64,000 nucleotides of DNA, from assembly GCF_017566145.1 (NCBI RefSeq), contig NZ_JABFCL010000003.1, positions 1 through 64,000 of the forward strand, read 5' to 3'. Positions 56,958 through 64,000 of this stretch are shown here, one piece after another. Numbering within the stretch: the stretch's first letter is position 1; every line of letters starts with the position of its first letter. Origin of the DNA: Bittarella massiliensis (ex Durand et al. 2017) (GTDB lineage Bacteria > Bacillota > Clostridia > Oscillospirales > Ruminococcaceae). A program made the translations under genes and the position numbers. Under the pieces are notes generated by a model, which worked only from the letters and a program-made list of their open reading frames with translations, did no database searches and was not told the DNA's origin.

Positions 56958-56986
56958 ATTATAAACGCTGTCCGGGCAAACCTCAA
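56958..56986 (-). promoter_or_regulatory. Promoter of the mreBCD operon
   Basis: Minus strand TTGAGG (56986-56981), 17 bases, TATAAT (56963-56958). Confidence 0.8.
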
Positions 56987-57092
56987 CTGCATTTTATGAA
57001 GATTTTCCAACAATTTGGCCCTGCCGGCCCCTTTTTCCCAGAGAGAATGCCCCGGTTGGGCGGCCGGCAAGCGGCCGGGGGCAAAAATCCGC

Positions 57093-57677
57093 TTATTTTG
57101 GCGCGGGCAGTTCCTGCAGCGCCTGGCAGAGGTGGGCCACCGGCAGCCCCAGCACGGTGAAGTAATCCCCCTCCACCCGCTGGCAAAAGGCCGCTGCCGC
57201 CCCCTGGATGCCGTAGGCCCCGGCCTTGTCAAAGGGTTCGCCGGTGGCCAGGTACCGCTCGATCTCCCAGTCGGCCAGGGGGCGGAAGGTCACCCGGCAA
57301 CTCTCCACAAAGGCGCGGCTCTCCCCCTCTTGCAGCAGGCAGACACCGGTGTGCACCCAGTGGTCCCGCCCTGAGAGGGCGCGCAGCATGGTGCGGGCTT
57401 CCCCCTCTCCGCGGGGTTTGCCCAGTGCCCTGCCGTCCAGTTCCACCAAGGTGTCGCAGCCCAAAACGGTGTGGCCGCCCCCCAGCTCGTCGAGCACCGC
57501 CTGGGCCTTGACGCGGGCAAGGTGGGCCACTGCCTCCCGCGGGGGCATGGGGCGGGGCAGGGTCTCGTCGGCCCCGCTGACCAAAATGGTGAAGTCGTCG
57601 GTGATCAGGTGCAGGTACTCCTGCCGCCGGGGCGAGGAGGAGGCCAGCACCAGGTGCAGGTGTTTGCAGTCGTACAT
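57093..57677 (-). CDS. maf: Maf-family nucleotide pyrophosphatase
   Basis: 194 residues. LASSSPRRQEYL at 10-21 is the Maf signature, LARVKAQAV near 54 and the catalytic Asp in LGCDTLVELDGRALGKP near 73. Hydrolyses non-canonical nucleoside triphosphates (dTTP/UTP-like specificity). The YhdE/YceF subtype is not resolvable by eye. Follows dut and precedes mreB, the usual Firmicute context. GGAGAACGGG precedes the ATG. Confidence 0.9.
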   Translation of the reverse strand: MYDCKHLHLVLASSSPRRQEYLHLITDDFTILVSGADETLPRPMPPREAVAHLARVKAQAVLDELGGGHTVLGCDTLVELDGRALGKPRGEGEARTMLRALSGRDHWVHTGVCLLQEGESRAFVESCRVTFRPLADWEIERYLATGEPFDKAGAYGIQGAAAAFCQRVEGDYFTVLGLPVAHLCQALQELPAPK

Positions 57678-57701
57678 CCCGTTCTCCTTTCCCGCGGCGC
57701 C

Positions 57702-58151
57702 CTAGCGCTTGCCGGTGGAGCCGAAGCGGCCCTCGCCCCGGCCGGTGGCCGCCAGCTCCTCCACCTCCTGGACCGGTGGGGTGAAGATGGGGGTCAGCAC
57801 CAGCTGGGCGATGCGGTCCCCGTGGCGGACGGTGTAGGGGGCGTCAAAGGTGTTTTGCAGCGAGACCAGCAGCTCGCCGGTGTAGTCGGCGTCGATGACC
57901 CCCACGCAGTTGGTGGGCACCACTCCGTGGCGGACAGCCAGCCCGCTGCGGGCGTAGATGAGCCCCACCATCTGGCTGTGGGGCATCCCCACGGCGATCC
58001 CGGTGGGGAAGATGTGTGCCTGGCCGGGCGCAAGGGTGATCTCCCCCTCCTCGGGCAGGCAGGCGCACAGGTCGTACCCGGCGCTGGATGCGGTGGCGCG
58101 GCGGGGGAGGCTGGCCTCCGCCCGCAGCCGCTTGATCTGCAACTTGTCCAA
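57702..58151 (-). CDS. dut: dUTP diphosphatase
   Basis: 149 residues from a TTG at 58151 with GAGGAGAG six bases upstream. The frame is open further but overlaps the U32 gene there. The five trimeric dUTPase motifs: AGYDLCACL, ARSGLAVRHGVV, NCVGVIDADYTGEL, GDRIAQLVL and GRGEGRFGSTG. It converts dUTP to dUMP and keeps uracil out of DNA. Between the U32 gene and maf in one operon, an economical pairing of pool-cleaning enzymes. Confidence 0.93.
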   Translation of the reverse strand: MDKLQIKRLRAEASLPRRATASSAGYDLCACLPEEGEITLAPGQAHIFPTGIAVGMPHSQMVGLIYARSGLAVRHGVVPTNCVGVIDADYTGELLVSLQNTFDAPYTVRHGDRIAQLVLTPIFTPPVQEVEELAATGRGEGRFGSTGKR

Positions 58152-58179
58152 TGGTTTCTCTCCTCGCTTGCGGCAGTCG

Positions 58180-60291
58180 TTAGACCGCCCGGAAATAGAG
58201 TCCTCGGGTGTAGCCGCCCTGGGGGGCACTGCGCTGCCCGGCGGCGTAGCGGCGGATGGTGGGGGCGATCTCCCCCGGGGCCTCGACGGTGAACCAGAGC
58301 AGCTCGCTGTCGGCCAGGGCAAGGGCGTCCCGCCGGTCGCCCATGTCCAGGGGAAGGCAGTTGAGCAGCTGCGACCAGCCCCCCTGGCACAGCAGGGGGA
58401 AGAGGCGGCCGGTGCGGTCCACCACCCCGCCGGTCTGGCGGCAGGCGGCGCAGCCGCCCCGGTTTTGCAGGGGGCAGGCCCGCAGGTTCATCACCGGCAG
58501 CCGCCCGTAGCCCAGGGTGCGCAGAAAGACCGCCTGGGGAAACTGGGCGATCTCGGCGGCCTGCACCTCGGGCGAGAGGGTCGCCCGCACGGCTCCCATC
58601 TCCTGCAGGGCGAGGGCGGCAGGGCCGGAGAAACAGCCGAGCCCCGGGCCGGCCGTCACCTCTGCCCCACAGCCGCGCAGCAGTTCCAGGTGGGCCAGGT
58701 TGTCCCCCTCGATGCGGGGTAGGCCCTGGGCCGCCCAACGGCGGGCCCGCTGGGCCTCCTCCCCCTCGCCGGCAAAGAGGAGCCGGGGCAGACAGCCGGT
58801 GAGCTTAGGCAGCAGCTCCCCCAAAAAAGGGGCCAGCCGCCGGTCCTCCAGGGCCCGCAGGGGGAGGAGGATCTCGTCCAGCAGGGGCCAGGCTTCCCGC
58901 GCCCCCAGCAGCTGTTCCACCGCCTCAAACCGGGCGGCCAACTGCCGCCGGGCCGGGCGCTCCCTGCGGCAGGCGGACAGCTCCACCGGGCGCTCCCGCC
59001 GCGGGGGCGCCGGGGCGGCGCAGCGCTCGGCCAACTCTCCGTAGACCTGCCGGCGCAGGGCATTGCAGGCCGAGACGGGGACAAAGAGCCCCTCCTCCAC
59101 CTCACAGCTGCCCTCGGCCAGGGAAAAGGGGGTGTCGCCGGTCTTTTCCAGGCAGCGCAGCAGGGCTTCGCGCCCGGTGGGCTTGGCCCTCGCCTCCTGG
59201 GCGGGGATCGAGCCCTGGGCCTGCGCCTCCCCGCAGCGGGCGGTCAGGGTGAGCCCCTCTGCCCGGCACAGGGTGAAGCGGGCGCACAGGGGCAGCTTGT
59301 CCCCCCTTTCCCGCCGGGGGAAGAGGGGGTCGGCCGCCAGCTGGGAGAGGGCCTTTTGGCTGGCCCTGGCGTCCGATTCCCGCCGGTGGCCGAACATCTG
59401 CGGCCCGATGGCGCCGGTCAGGTAGCCGTCGGTGAACCCGCTGCGGGAGAAGAGGTCTTGCAACAGCCCCTTGTCGTACCCCTGCCCCGCCCGGGCGCGC
59501 CAGACGGCGGCGGTGACCTGGCCCACGTACTCCGGCCGCTTGAGCCGCCCCTCGATCTTCACCGAGGCGACCCCCAGCGCCTGCAGCTGGGGGAGGTGGT
59601 CGATGCCGCAGAGGTCCTTTAGGCTCAAGTCGTAGCGGTCTTTGGCTCCGCCGGGGAGGGCGGCCGCTTCCTCCGGTGAGGAGACGGCGCAGAAGGGCAG
59701 CCGGCAGGTGCCCGCGCAGTCCCCCCGGTTGCCCGAGCGCCCGCCAATGACGGCGCTCATCAGGCACTGGCCCGAAACCGACATGCACAGCGCCCCGTGG
59801 ATAAAGACCTCCAGCTCCAGCGCCCCCTCCCGGGCGATGGCGGCGATCTCCTCTAAAGAGAGTTCCCGCGCCAGGATGGCGCGGGAAAACCCCAGCCGCG
59901 CCAACTGTCTCGCTCCGGCCGGGGAGTGGATGCTCATCTGGGTGGAGCCGTGCAGGGGCAGGTCGGGAAAGGCCTGGCGCACCAGGGAGACGAGCCCCAA
60001 GTCCTGCACGATGAGGGCGTCGATCCCCGCCCGGTGGGCCTGGCGCACCACCTCCAGCGCCCGGGGCAGCTCGCTCTGGCGCAGCAGGGTGTTCAGGGCC
60101 AGGTAGACCTTGACTCCCCGCCCGTGGCAGTCGTCCACCGTGCGCCCCAGCTCCCCCTCGTCAAAGTTCTGGGCGCCGCTGCGGGCGCTGAACTGCTTGG
60201 CCCCCAGGTAGATGGCGTCGGCCCCGTTGAGGATGGCCGCCCGCGCCTGAGCGGGCCCCCCGGCGGGGGCGAGAATCTCGATGGGCGCCAT
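58180..60291 (-). CDS. U32-family peptidase/RNA hydroxylase-like protein with long C-terminal region
   Basis: 703 residues from the ATG at 60291 overlapping the ZapA stop (ATGA). N-terminal U32 TIM barrel: LAPAGGPAQARAAI near 6, GADAIYLGAKQFSAR near 24 and the family signature GNRGDCAGTCRLPF near 190 with Fe-S cysteines. A DUF3656-like extension follows (about 370-700). This two-part form corresponds to RlhA of E. coli, which hydroxylates 23S rRNA cytidine with prephenate. Older U32 annotation as collagenase is uncertain. Further cysteines near 600-625 (CPLQNRGGCAACRQTGG in part) may bind another cluster. Confidence 0.85.
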   Translation of the reverse strand: MAPIEILAPAGGPAQARAAILNGADAIYLGAKQFSARSGAQNFDEGELGRTVDDCHGRGVKVYLALNTLLRQSELPRALEVVRQAHRAGIDALIVQDLGLVSLVRQAFPDLPLHGSTQMSIHSPAGARQLARLGFSRAILARELSLEEIAAIAREGALELEVFIHGALCMSVSGQCLMSAVIGGRSGNRGDCAGTCRLPFCAVSSPEEAAALPGGAKDRYDLSLKDLCGIDHLPQLQALGVASVKIEGRLKRPEYVGQVTAAVWRARAGQGYDKGLLQDLFSRSGFTDGYLTGAIGPQMFGHRRESDARASQKALSQLAADPLFPRRERGDKLPLCARFTLCRAEGLTLTARCGEAQAQGSIPAQEARAKPTGREALLRCLEKTGDTPFSLAEGSCEVEEGLFVPVSACNALRRQVYGELAERCAAPAPPRRERPVELSACRRERPARRQLAARFEAVEQLLGAREAWPLLDEILLPLRALEDRRLAPFLGELLPKLTGCLPRLLFAGEGEEAQRARRWAAQGLPRIEGDNLAHLELLRGCGAEVTAGPGLGCFSGPAALALQEMGAVRATLSPEVQAAEIAQFPQAVFLRTLGYGRLPVMNLRACPLQNRGGCAACRQTGGVVDRTGRLFPLLCQGGWSQLLNCLPLDMGDRRDALALADSELLWFTVEAPGEIAPTIRRYAAGQRSAPQGGYTRGLYFRAV

Positions 60292-60635
60292 CACTGGATG
60301 TCCAGCCGGGTTTTGAGGGAGGCGATCTCCCGCTTGAGCCGCTCGATCTCCCGCTTCTGCTCCTCGCACTCGATGCGGGCCTTGGCCGCATCCTCCAGGT
60401 AGTCCTTGATCTGCAGCCGCATGTTGTCGGTGCTCTCCTGGGCCTTGACGCTCTCGTCCAGATGGTCCAGCGCCGCCAGCACTGCGGCGGTCATCACCGA
60501 GATGCGGGGGTTTTGCGCCATCATCTTCTTTAGCTCGGCATCCAGCTTTTGGGCCAGGTTTAGCACGTACTCCTCGTCCTCGTTCCCGGCGATCACGTAG
60601 TCAATGCCGCAGATGGTGATTTTGACTTTGTTCAT
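60291..60635 (-). CDS. zapA: Cell division protein ZapA
   Basis: 114 residues: an N-terminal globular part (KVKITICGIDYVIAGNEDEEYV, in parts) and a long C-terminal coiled coil (about 60-114, heavy in Glu/Lys/Arg), matching ZapA. Binds and bundles FtsZ at midcell. Heads the zapA-U32-dut-maf operon. AAGGAGGAG precedes the ATG. A weak promoter and an inverted repeat lie upstream (60754-60801). Confidence 0.92.
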   Translation of the reverse strand: MNKVKITICGIDYVIAGNEDEEYVLNLAQKLDAELKKMMAQNPRISVMTAAVLAALDHLDESVKAQESTDNMRLQIKDYLEDAAKARIECEEQKREIERLKREIASLKTRLDIQ

Positions 60636-60753
60636 TGCCCGTCTCCTCCTTGTTGCGCGTCCCTGTATGGCGGGGCCTCACTTTGGCTATTCCCTTCGCA
60701 TCTGCACCTACCATTGCCCCGCAACGGCAAATATGCCATGACAGATTGAATTG

Positions 60754-60801
60754 GACCCAGACAAAATGGGTCGAATCTATCATAGCACAGTTTGCCGTCA
60801 A
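60754..60801 (-). promoter_or_regulatory. Probable promoter and inverted repeat before zapA
   Basis: Minus strand TTGACG (60801-60796) and TAGATT (60779-60774), 16 bases apart. GACCCA-N7-TGGGTC at 60754-60772 sits near the expected start point. Confidence 0.45.
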
Positions 60802-60843
60802 TGTGTGAAGTTTTTGCAAAGGGAGAGGGGGCAAAACGCCCGC

Positions 60844-61746
60844 CTAGGCGATGGAGAGGACGGCCAGCATCGGCCCCAGCTTTTGATAGGCCCCCTCAAA
60901 GCCCTCCAGGGGCAGCGGGTTCTCCCCCAGCCCCACTTCCAGGGTGTAGCCGGGGCGGCCGGTCTCCTGAATAAACCAGTCCTTGAACCCGGCGTGGGAG
61001 GCGGTCCCCCCCGGCTGGGCCACCCGGTAGCCCCCCACCGACGCCAGCATCTGGGCGACGAGGGCGCTCTGCTGGGGGGTGCGGGGACCGTACTGGTAGT
61101 AGATCTCCTCCCCCTGGCTGTGCAGGGCCACCACCTGCCGCGGGGCGTAGAGGCGGCAGAAGTCGGCCAGGGCCCGGGTCTCCGGCTCGGAAAAGGGGAA
61201 GGGGCCGCCGTACTTGGTGGGCCCCGGCAGGTAGATGCCGGCCTGTTCCACCTGGCGGCGGGCGATGTCGAAGCCGGCGTCGAAGTTGTGGTTGAGATCC
61301 ACCCCCCGGGCATTGGCCTGCCAGTGGCGCAAATCCCCGCCGCAGTGGGCAAAGACAAAGGTGCGCAGCGCCCCGGCGGTGTCCACGCCCCCCACCCAGA
61401 GCTCCAGCCCGTCGGGGTTGAGACAGGGGATGAAGAGGAGTCCCCGCTCTCCGATGGCCTTGCCCATGGGGGTGTCGTAGGGGAAGGTGCCGCTCTCCAG
61501 GCTCTCGAGCACCTCTTCGCAGAAGCGAAAGCAGCCCAACACCCCGTAGTACTCGGTGGCGTGGGTGCCGCCCACAATGCAGGTGGCGCTCTGCAGGTTG
61601 CCCACCCCGATGGCGTAGATCTCCCGCCCCAGCCAGCTGCGGCCGATGGAGAACACCTTGGCGGCCGGATAGCGGATGGCGATCCTGGCAAACCGGGCCA
61701 TGGTTGTGGTATACTGTGGATATTCCTTGTAAAACAGGTCGGTCAT
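60844..61746 (-). CDS. M14-family zinc carboxypeptidase (gamma-D-glutamyl-diamino acid peptidase-like)
   Basis: 300 residues from the ATG at 61746 (GGGAGG seven bases upstream). A much longer frame to 61944 is antisense to the Nudix gene start and is rejected. Zinc motif GTHATEYYG near 74 (His-x-x-Glu), substrate Arg/Asn near NARGVDLNHNFD at 160, the third ligand His in ALHSQGEEIYY near 211 and the catalytic Glu in TLEVGLGENP near 275. The size and lack of signal peptide fit cytosolic endopeptidase-I-like enzymes that trim peptidoglycan peptides. Divergent from the Nudix gene. Confidence 0.88.
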   Translation of the reverse strand: MTDLFYKEYPQYTTTMARFARIAIRYPAAKVFSIGRSWLGREIYAIGVGNLQSATCIVGGTHATEYYGVLGCFRFCEEVLESLESGTFPYDTPMGKAIGERGLLFIPCLNPDGLELWVGGVDTAGALRTFVFAHCGGDLRHWQANARGVDLNHNFDAGFDIARRQVEQAGIYLPGPTKYGGPFPFSEPETRALADFCRLYAPRQVVALHSQGEEIYYQYGPRTPQQSALVAQMLASVGGYRVAQPGGTASHAGFKDWFIQETGRPGYTLEVGLGENPLPLEGFEGAYQKLGPMLAVLSIA

Positions 61747-61769
61747 GCGCTCACCTCCCTGCAGTATAT

Positions 61770-61784
61770 GCGCCCCTGGGGCGC
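61770..61784. promoter_or_regulatory. Perfect palindrome in the M14/Nudix divergent gap
   Basis: GCGCCCC-T-GGGGCGC sits midway between the two gene starts. An operator or simple hairpin. Confidence 0.35.
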
Positions 61785-61843
61785 AACTTGCCCGGCGGGG
61801 GCGCCCGGCCGCCGAGCTTTTTGCGCGATGGAGGGATTGTCCC

Positions 61844-62395
61844 ATGAAATTAAACGAGACGACTGTGACCCAAAACACGGTGTTTTCCGGCCGCATCATC
61901 ACCGTCTGCGACGACGAGGTGGAGCTGGAAAACGGCAAGCGCACCCGCCGGGAGGTGGTCTACCACCACGGCGGGGTCTGCGTGGTCCCCTTTGACGGGG
62001 AGAACACCTATCTGGTGCGCCAGTTCCGCTACCCCTATAAAGAGGTGGTGCGGGAATCCCCCGCCGGCAAATTGGAACCGGGCGAGGACCCGCTGGCATG
62101 CGGCAAACGGGAACTGGAGGAGGAGCTGGGGGCGGTGGCCGGCCGCTACACCGACCTGGGCTGCTTCTACCCCTCCCCCGGCTACACGTCGGAGGTGATC
62201 CACCTCTACCTGGCGGAGGAGCTCTCCTTCACCCGGCAAAACCTGGACGAGGACGAGTTTTTGGAGATCGAAAAACTGCCCCTGCGCCGGGCGGTGCAGC
62301 AGGTCCTCACGGGCGAGCTGGTGGACGGCAAGACCCAGGCGGCCCTCCTCAAGGCCGCGGCCCTGCGGGGGCTTTTGGGGGAGGGCGGCCGATGA
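61844..62395 (+). CDS. Nudix hydrolase, ADP-ribose pyrophosphatase type
   Basis: 183 residues from the ATG at 61844, with GGAGGG eight bases upstream. Nudix box with GxxxxxExxxxxxxREUxEExGU intact near 82-104 (GKLEPGED ... KRELEEELGA). RQFRYPYKEVVRESPAGKLE before it is typical of ADP-ribose pyrophosphatases (YqkG/NudF class). Hydrolyses ADP-ribose to AMP and ribose 5-phosphate. Overlaps the following gene's start (ATGA), so it is the first of a three-gene plus-strand unit. Confidence 0.9.
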   Translation: MKLNETTVTQNTVFSGRIITVCDDEVELENGKRTRREVVYHHGGVCVVPFDGENTYLVRQFRYPYKEVVRESPAGKLEPGEDPLACGKRELEEELGAVAGRYTDLGCFYPSPGYTSEVIHLYLAEELSFTRQNLDEDEFLEIEKLPLRRAVQQVLTGELVDGKTQAALLKAAALRGLLGEGGR

Positions 62396-63063
62396 ACTGG
62401 CTGGACAAGCTGGAGCGAAAGGCTGGCCGCTTCTGCATCCCCCGGCTGATGTGGTATCTCTCCGGGATGATGCTGGTGGTCTTTCTCATCGACCTGCTGC
62501 TGCCCCAGGCCGGCTTTTCGAGTTACCTGGTCTTTGACCGGGCGCTGATTTTGCAGGGGCAGGTTTGGCGGCTGGTGAGCTTTCTCATCGTCCCCCAGGG
62601 AAACACCGTCTGGATTCTCTTGAGCCTCTATTTCTACTGCGTCCTCAGCGACGGGCTGGAGGCCTGCTGGGGCAGCTTCAAGTTCAACGTCTTCTACCTG
62701 GTGGGGGCGGTGGGGGCCATCCTCTCGGGGATGATCACCGGCTTGGGGTGGAGCGCCTACCTCAACATGTCCATCTTCCTGGCCTTTGCCCTGGTCTACC
62801 CCGAGTACGAGGTCAACCTCTTCTTCCTCCTCCCCATCAAGGTGAAGTACCTGGGCTTTTTGGGGGCCTTTTACTACTGCATCGCCCTCGTCGGCGGCAG
62901 CTGGTCGACCCGGCTGTCCATCGTCATGGCCTTTTTGAACCTGATCCTCTTTTTCGGGGGGGACTTCTGGGGCCGCATCAAAAACCGCTGGAAGTACCGG
63001 GAGAGCCGCAGGGCCTTTCGCCAGTACCAGCAAAACCGGCAGCGGGGCCCCTGGGGGCAGTAG
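62392..63063 (+). CDS. Rhomboid-like membrane protein lacking the catalytic serine motif
   Basis: 223 residues, ATG overlapping the Nudix stop. Five to six membrane segments (about 17-35, 58-80, 90-120, 128-150, 155-170) and a basic tail. The layout LYFYCVLSDGLEACWGSFKFNVFYLVGAVGAI (in parts) is rhomboid-like, yet no GxSG or paired His is visible where the active site should be. Such proteins are regarded as rhomboid pseudoenzymes in Clostridia. Function unknown. Confidence 0.7.
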   Translation: MNWLDKLERKAGRFCIPRLMWYLSGMMLVVFLIDLLLPQAGFSSYLVFDRALILQGQVWRLVSFLIVPQGNTVWILLSLYFYCVLSDGLEACWGSFKFNVFYLVGAVGAILSGMITGLGWSAYLNMSIFLAFALVYPEYEVNLFFLLPIKVKYLGFLGAFYYCIALVGGSWSTRLSIVMAFLNLILFFGGDFWGRIKNRWKYRESRRAFRQYQQNRQRGPWGQ

Positions 63064-63117
63064 GGCAGTCGCCCGCCGCGACAGGGGGCCGCTGGAAATG
63101 GGAAGGAGCACACCGAA

Positions 63118-63870
63118 ATGGACGGCACTGTACAGAACAGAAAAAGGGACCTGACACGGCGGGTCTTCTTCCTCTTGGCGGGGTGGCTGGTCGCCGTGGC
63201 GGCGGTGGGGGGCGCCTTTGCGCTTCGCCCCTATATCCTCCCAGGCCAGCAGGTCGTCAAGTGGGTCGCGCTGCACCTCCTCTGCGCCCTCATCCTCTCC
63301 GCCTTTGTCCGGGTCGCGTCCAGGGGGAGAGAGGGGTGGCGCTGGCAGTGTTTGCTGGCGCTTCTCCTCGCCGTCCCCCCGCTGACGGGGTATCTGGGGT
63401 CGTTTACCGAGCTGGCAAACACCCCCCTCCTCAATCCCCTGGTGTCCTTTCACAGCGCGCTGCTGCTGGCAAGGCCGATCTGGCTCTGGTTTGCGGCCTG
63501 TGCGCTGGGGCGCTGCTGGAGGGCCCCCGAAAAGGAGGTGTCCCCCGCCAAAGGGATGGTCATTGCCCTGGCCGCCCTGGCGCTGGGCTGCGCGGCCATC
63601 GCCCTCTCCCCGGACCTGACGGCTGCCTTTGTGCGGGGGTACCACTTCCCCCTGTGGGGGGTCTACCTGGCCCGCCCCGGCCTCCTGGTCTCCGGCTTTT
63701 TGGGCGGGGTGAGCGGGCGACTGCTCTCCCGCTGTCCTGCGAAAAGGGCGGTGCGGGTGCTGGCTGTCGCCGCCGTCGCGCTGGCCTGCGCACTGGTGGC
63801 GCTGAGCGGGCAGGCGCAGGGCGCGGCCCTGGCGCTCCTCCTCTTTGGCAGCTGGTATCTCTTCCTCTAG
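63118..63870 (+). CDS. Hypothetical multi-pass membrane protein
   Basis: 250 residues with about seven hydrophobic segments (near 18-38, 48-65, 77-95, 100-125, 147-165, 178-195, 210-245). No family recognised and no catalytic residues stand out. Starts with ATG after GGGAAGGAG. 54 bases after the rhomboid-like gene, so co-transcribed with Nudix and rhomboid-like genes and closed by a terminator. Confidence 0.6.
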   Translation: MDGTVQNRKRDLTRRVFFLLAGWLVAVAAVGGAFALRPYILPGQQVVKWVALHLLCALILSAFVRVASRGREGWRWQCLLALLLAVPPLTGYLGSFTELANTPLLNPLVSFHSALLLARPIWLWFAACALGRCWRAPEKEVSPAKGMVIALAALALGCAAIALSPDLTAAFVRGYHFPLWGVYLARPGLLVSGFLGGVSGRLLSRCPAKRAVRVLAVAAVALACALVALSGQAQGAALALLLFGSWYLFL

Positions 63871-63880
63871 CGACGCAATA

Positions 63881-63912
63881 AAAAAAGCCCCCGCCTCAAG
63901 GCGGGGGCTTTT
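63881..63912. terminator. Bidirectional terminator
   Basis: AAAAAAGCCCCCGCC-TCAA-GGCGGGGGCTTTT, between the plus-strand Nudix unit and the minus-strand RidA gene. Confidence 0.9.
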
Positions 63913-63923
63913 GACTGTGTGGG

Positions 63924-64000
63924 TTAGGCGCGCACGGCGACGGCCTCGATCTCCACCAAGCCGCCCTTGGGCAGGGCGGCCACCGCCACACAGGAGCGGG
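63924..64000 (-). CDS. RidA/YjgF-family protein, C-terminal fragment (runs off the window)
   Basis: The last 25 residues of a minus-strand frame read RSCVAVAALPKGG and then VEIEAVAVRA before a TAA, the conserved end of RidA enamine/imine deaminases (Arg-Ser-x-Val-x-Val, Leu-Pro, Val-Glu-Ile-Glu). The rest of the gene, including the start, lies beyond base 64000. Confidence 0.8.
   Translation of the reverse strand, partial: RSCVAVAALPKGGLVEIEAVAVRA

Noticed and set aside
61747..61944. Upstream extension of the M14 peptidase frame
   Set aside because: It is antisense to the start of the Nudix gene and low in plausibility. The ATG at 61746 has GGGAGG at the right distance.
1..64000. CRISPR arrays, tRNA or rRNA genes, prophage or defence islands
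   Set aside because: No regularly spaced repeats, cloverleaf with T-loop GTTCGA-type sequence, phage structural genes or defence-gene motifs were recognised anywhere in the window.

Overview
The window is a GC-rich chromosomal segment of an anaerobic Firmicute. It most resembles the gut Clostridia of the Oscillospiraceae/Ruminococcaceae type. The signs are AGGAGG-type ribosome sites, many GTG/TTG starts, a T-box upstream of hisS-aspS, an NAD(P)-linked multi-subunit [FeFe] hydrogenase, an mreBCD-mrdA-min-mgsA cluster and SipW/TasA-type surface proteins. No rRNA, tRNA, prophage or CRISPR array was seen. The genus cannot be fixed from the sequence alone.

Layout. 1-285: end of a decayed IS3-family element. 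0.3-4.2 kb: FGGY sugar kinase and BtpA/SgcQ protein on the minus strand, and a divergent M42-type peptidase. 4.25-12.95 kb (minus): a compact ten-gene surface-fibre locus with four SipW-signal (TasA/camelysin-like) proteins, two SipW-type signal peptidases, two C-terminally anchored surface proteins, a 902-residue fibro-slime adhesin and a small conserved protein. It is followed upstream by a BTAD regulator carrying a degenerate GGDEF-like domain. 14.58-14.71 kb: a candidate free-standing structured RNA with its own -10 and terminator. 14.9-23.6 kb: two divergent hydrogenase operons. The minus one encodes a hydrogenase-like H-cluster protein with DRTGG, HATPase and PHP partners. The plus one encodes an HndABCD-like hydrogenase. 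23.7-27 kb: small membrane protein, MFS transporter, ECF S component, Crp/Fnr regulator. 27.2-33 kb: YfcC-type carrier with a divergent M20-M28-deacylase operon, probably for uptake and hydrolysis of peptides or acylated amino acids. 33.1-36.7 kb: TtcA-like thiolase, rplM-rpsI with a leader, and a G5-3D cell-wall protein. 36.8-47.3 kb: a degenerate ABC ATPase, DUF3048 lipoprotein, NatAB-like ABC exporter, FabH, PAP2 phosphatase, Fe-alcohol dehydrogenase, small regulators, a TipA-like MerR regulator and a GGDEF enzyme. 47.4-60.7 kb (minus): housekeeping genes aspS, hisS (T-box), mgsA, minD, mrdA, mreDCB, maf, dut, U32 protease, zapA. 60.8-64 kb: M14 peptidase, Nudix, rhomboid-like protein, a membrane protein and a partial RidA.

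How it works together. The surface locus looks like one transcription unit ending at a strong terminator (4189-4236), with GTGA or near-stop couplings between several genes. It appears built as two [SipW-signal protein / SipW peptidase / SipW-signal protein] modules downstream of a large adhesin, so it should make and export a proteinaceous fibre or biofilm matrix under control of the adjacent BTAD regulator. The hydrogenase region would reoxidise NADH and ferredoxin to H2, and the divergent operon is a plausible redox or H2 sensor/modulator of it. The 47-61 kb block covers cell elongation and division, translation and nucleotide-pool cleaning.

Most starts were moved from the longest possible frame to the codon with a well-placed ribosome site. 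Functional names come from motifs read by eye and are not backed by database searches.
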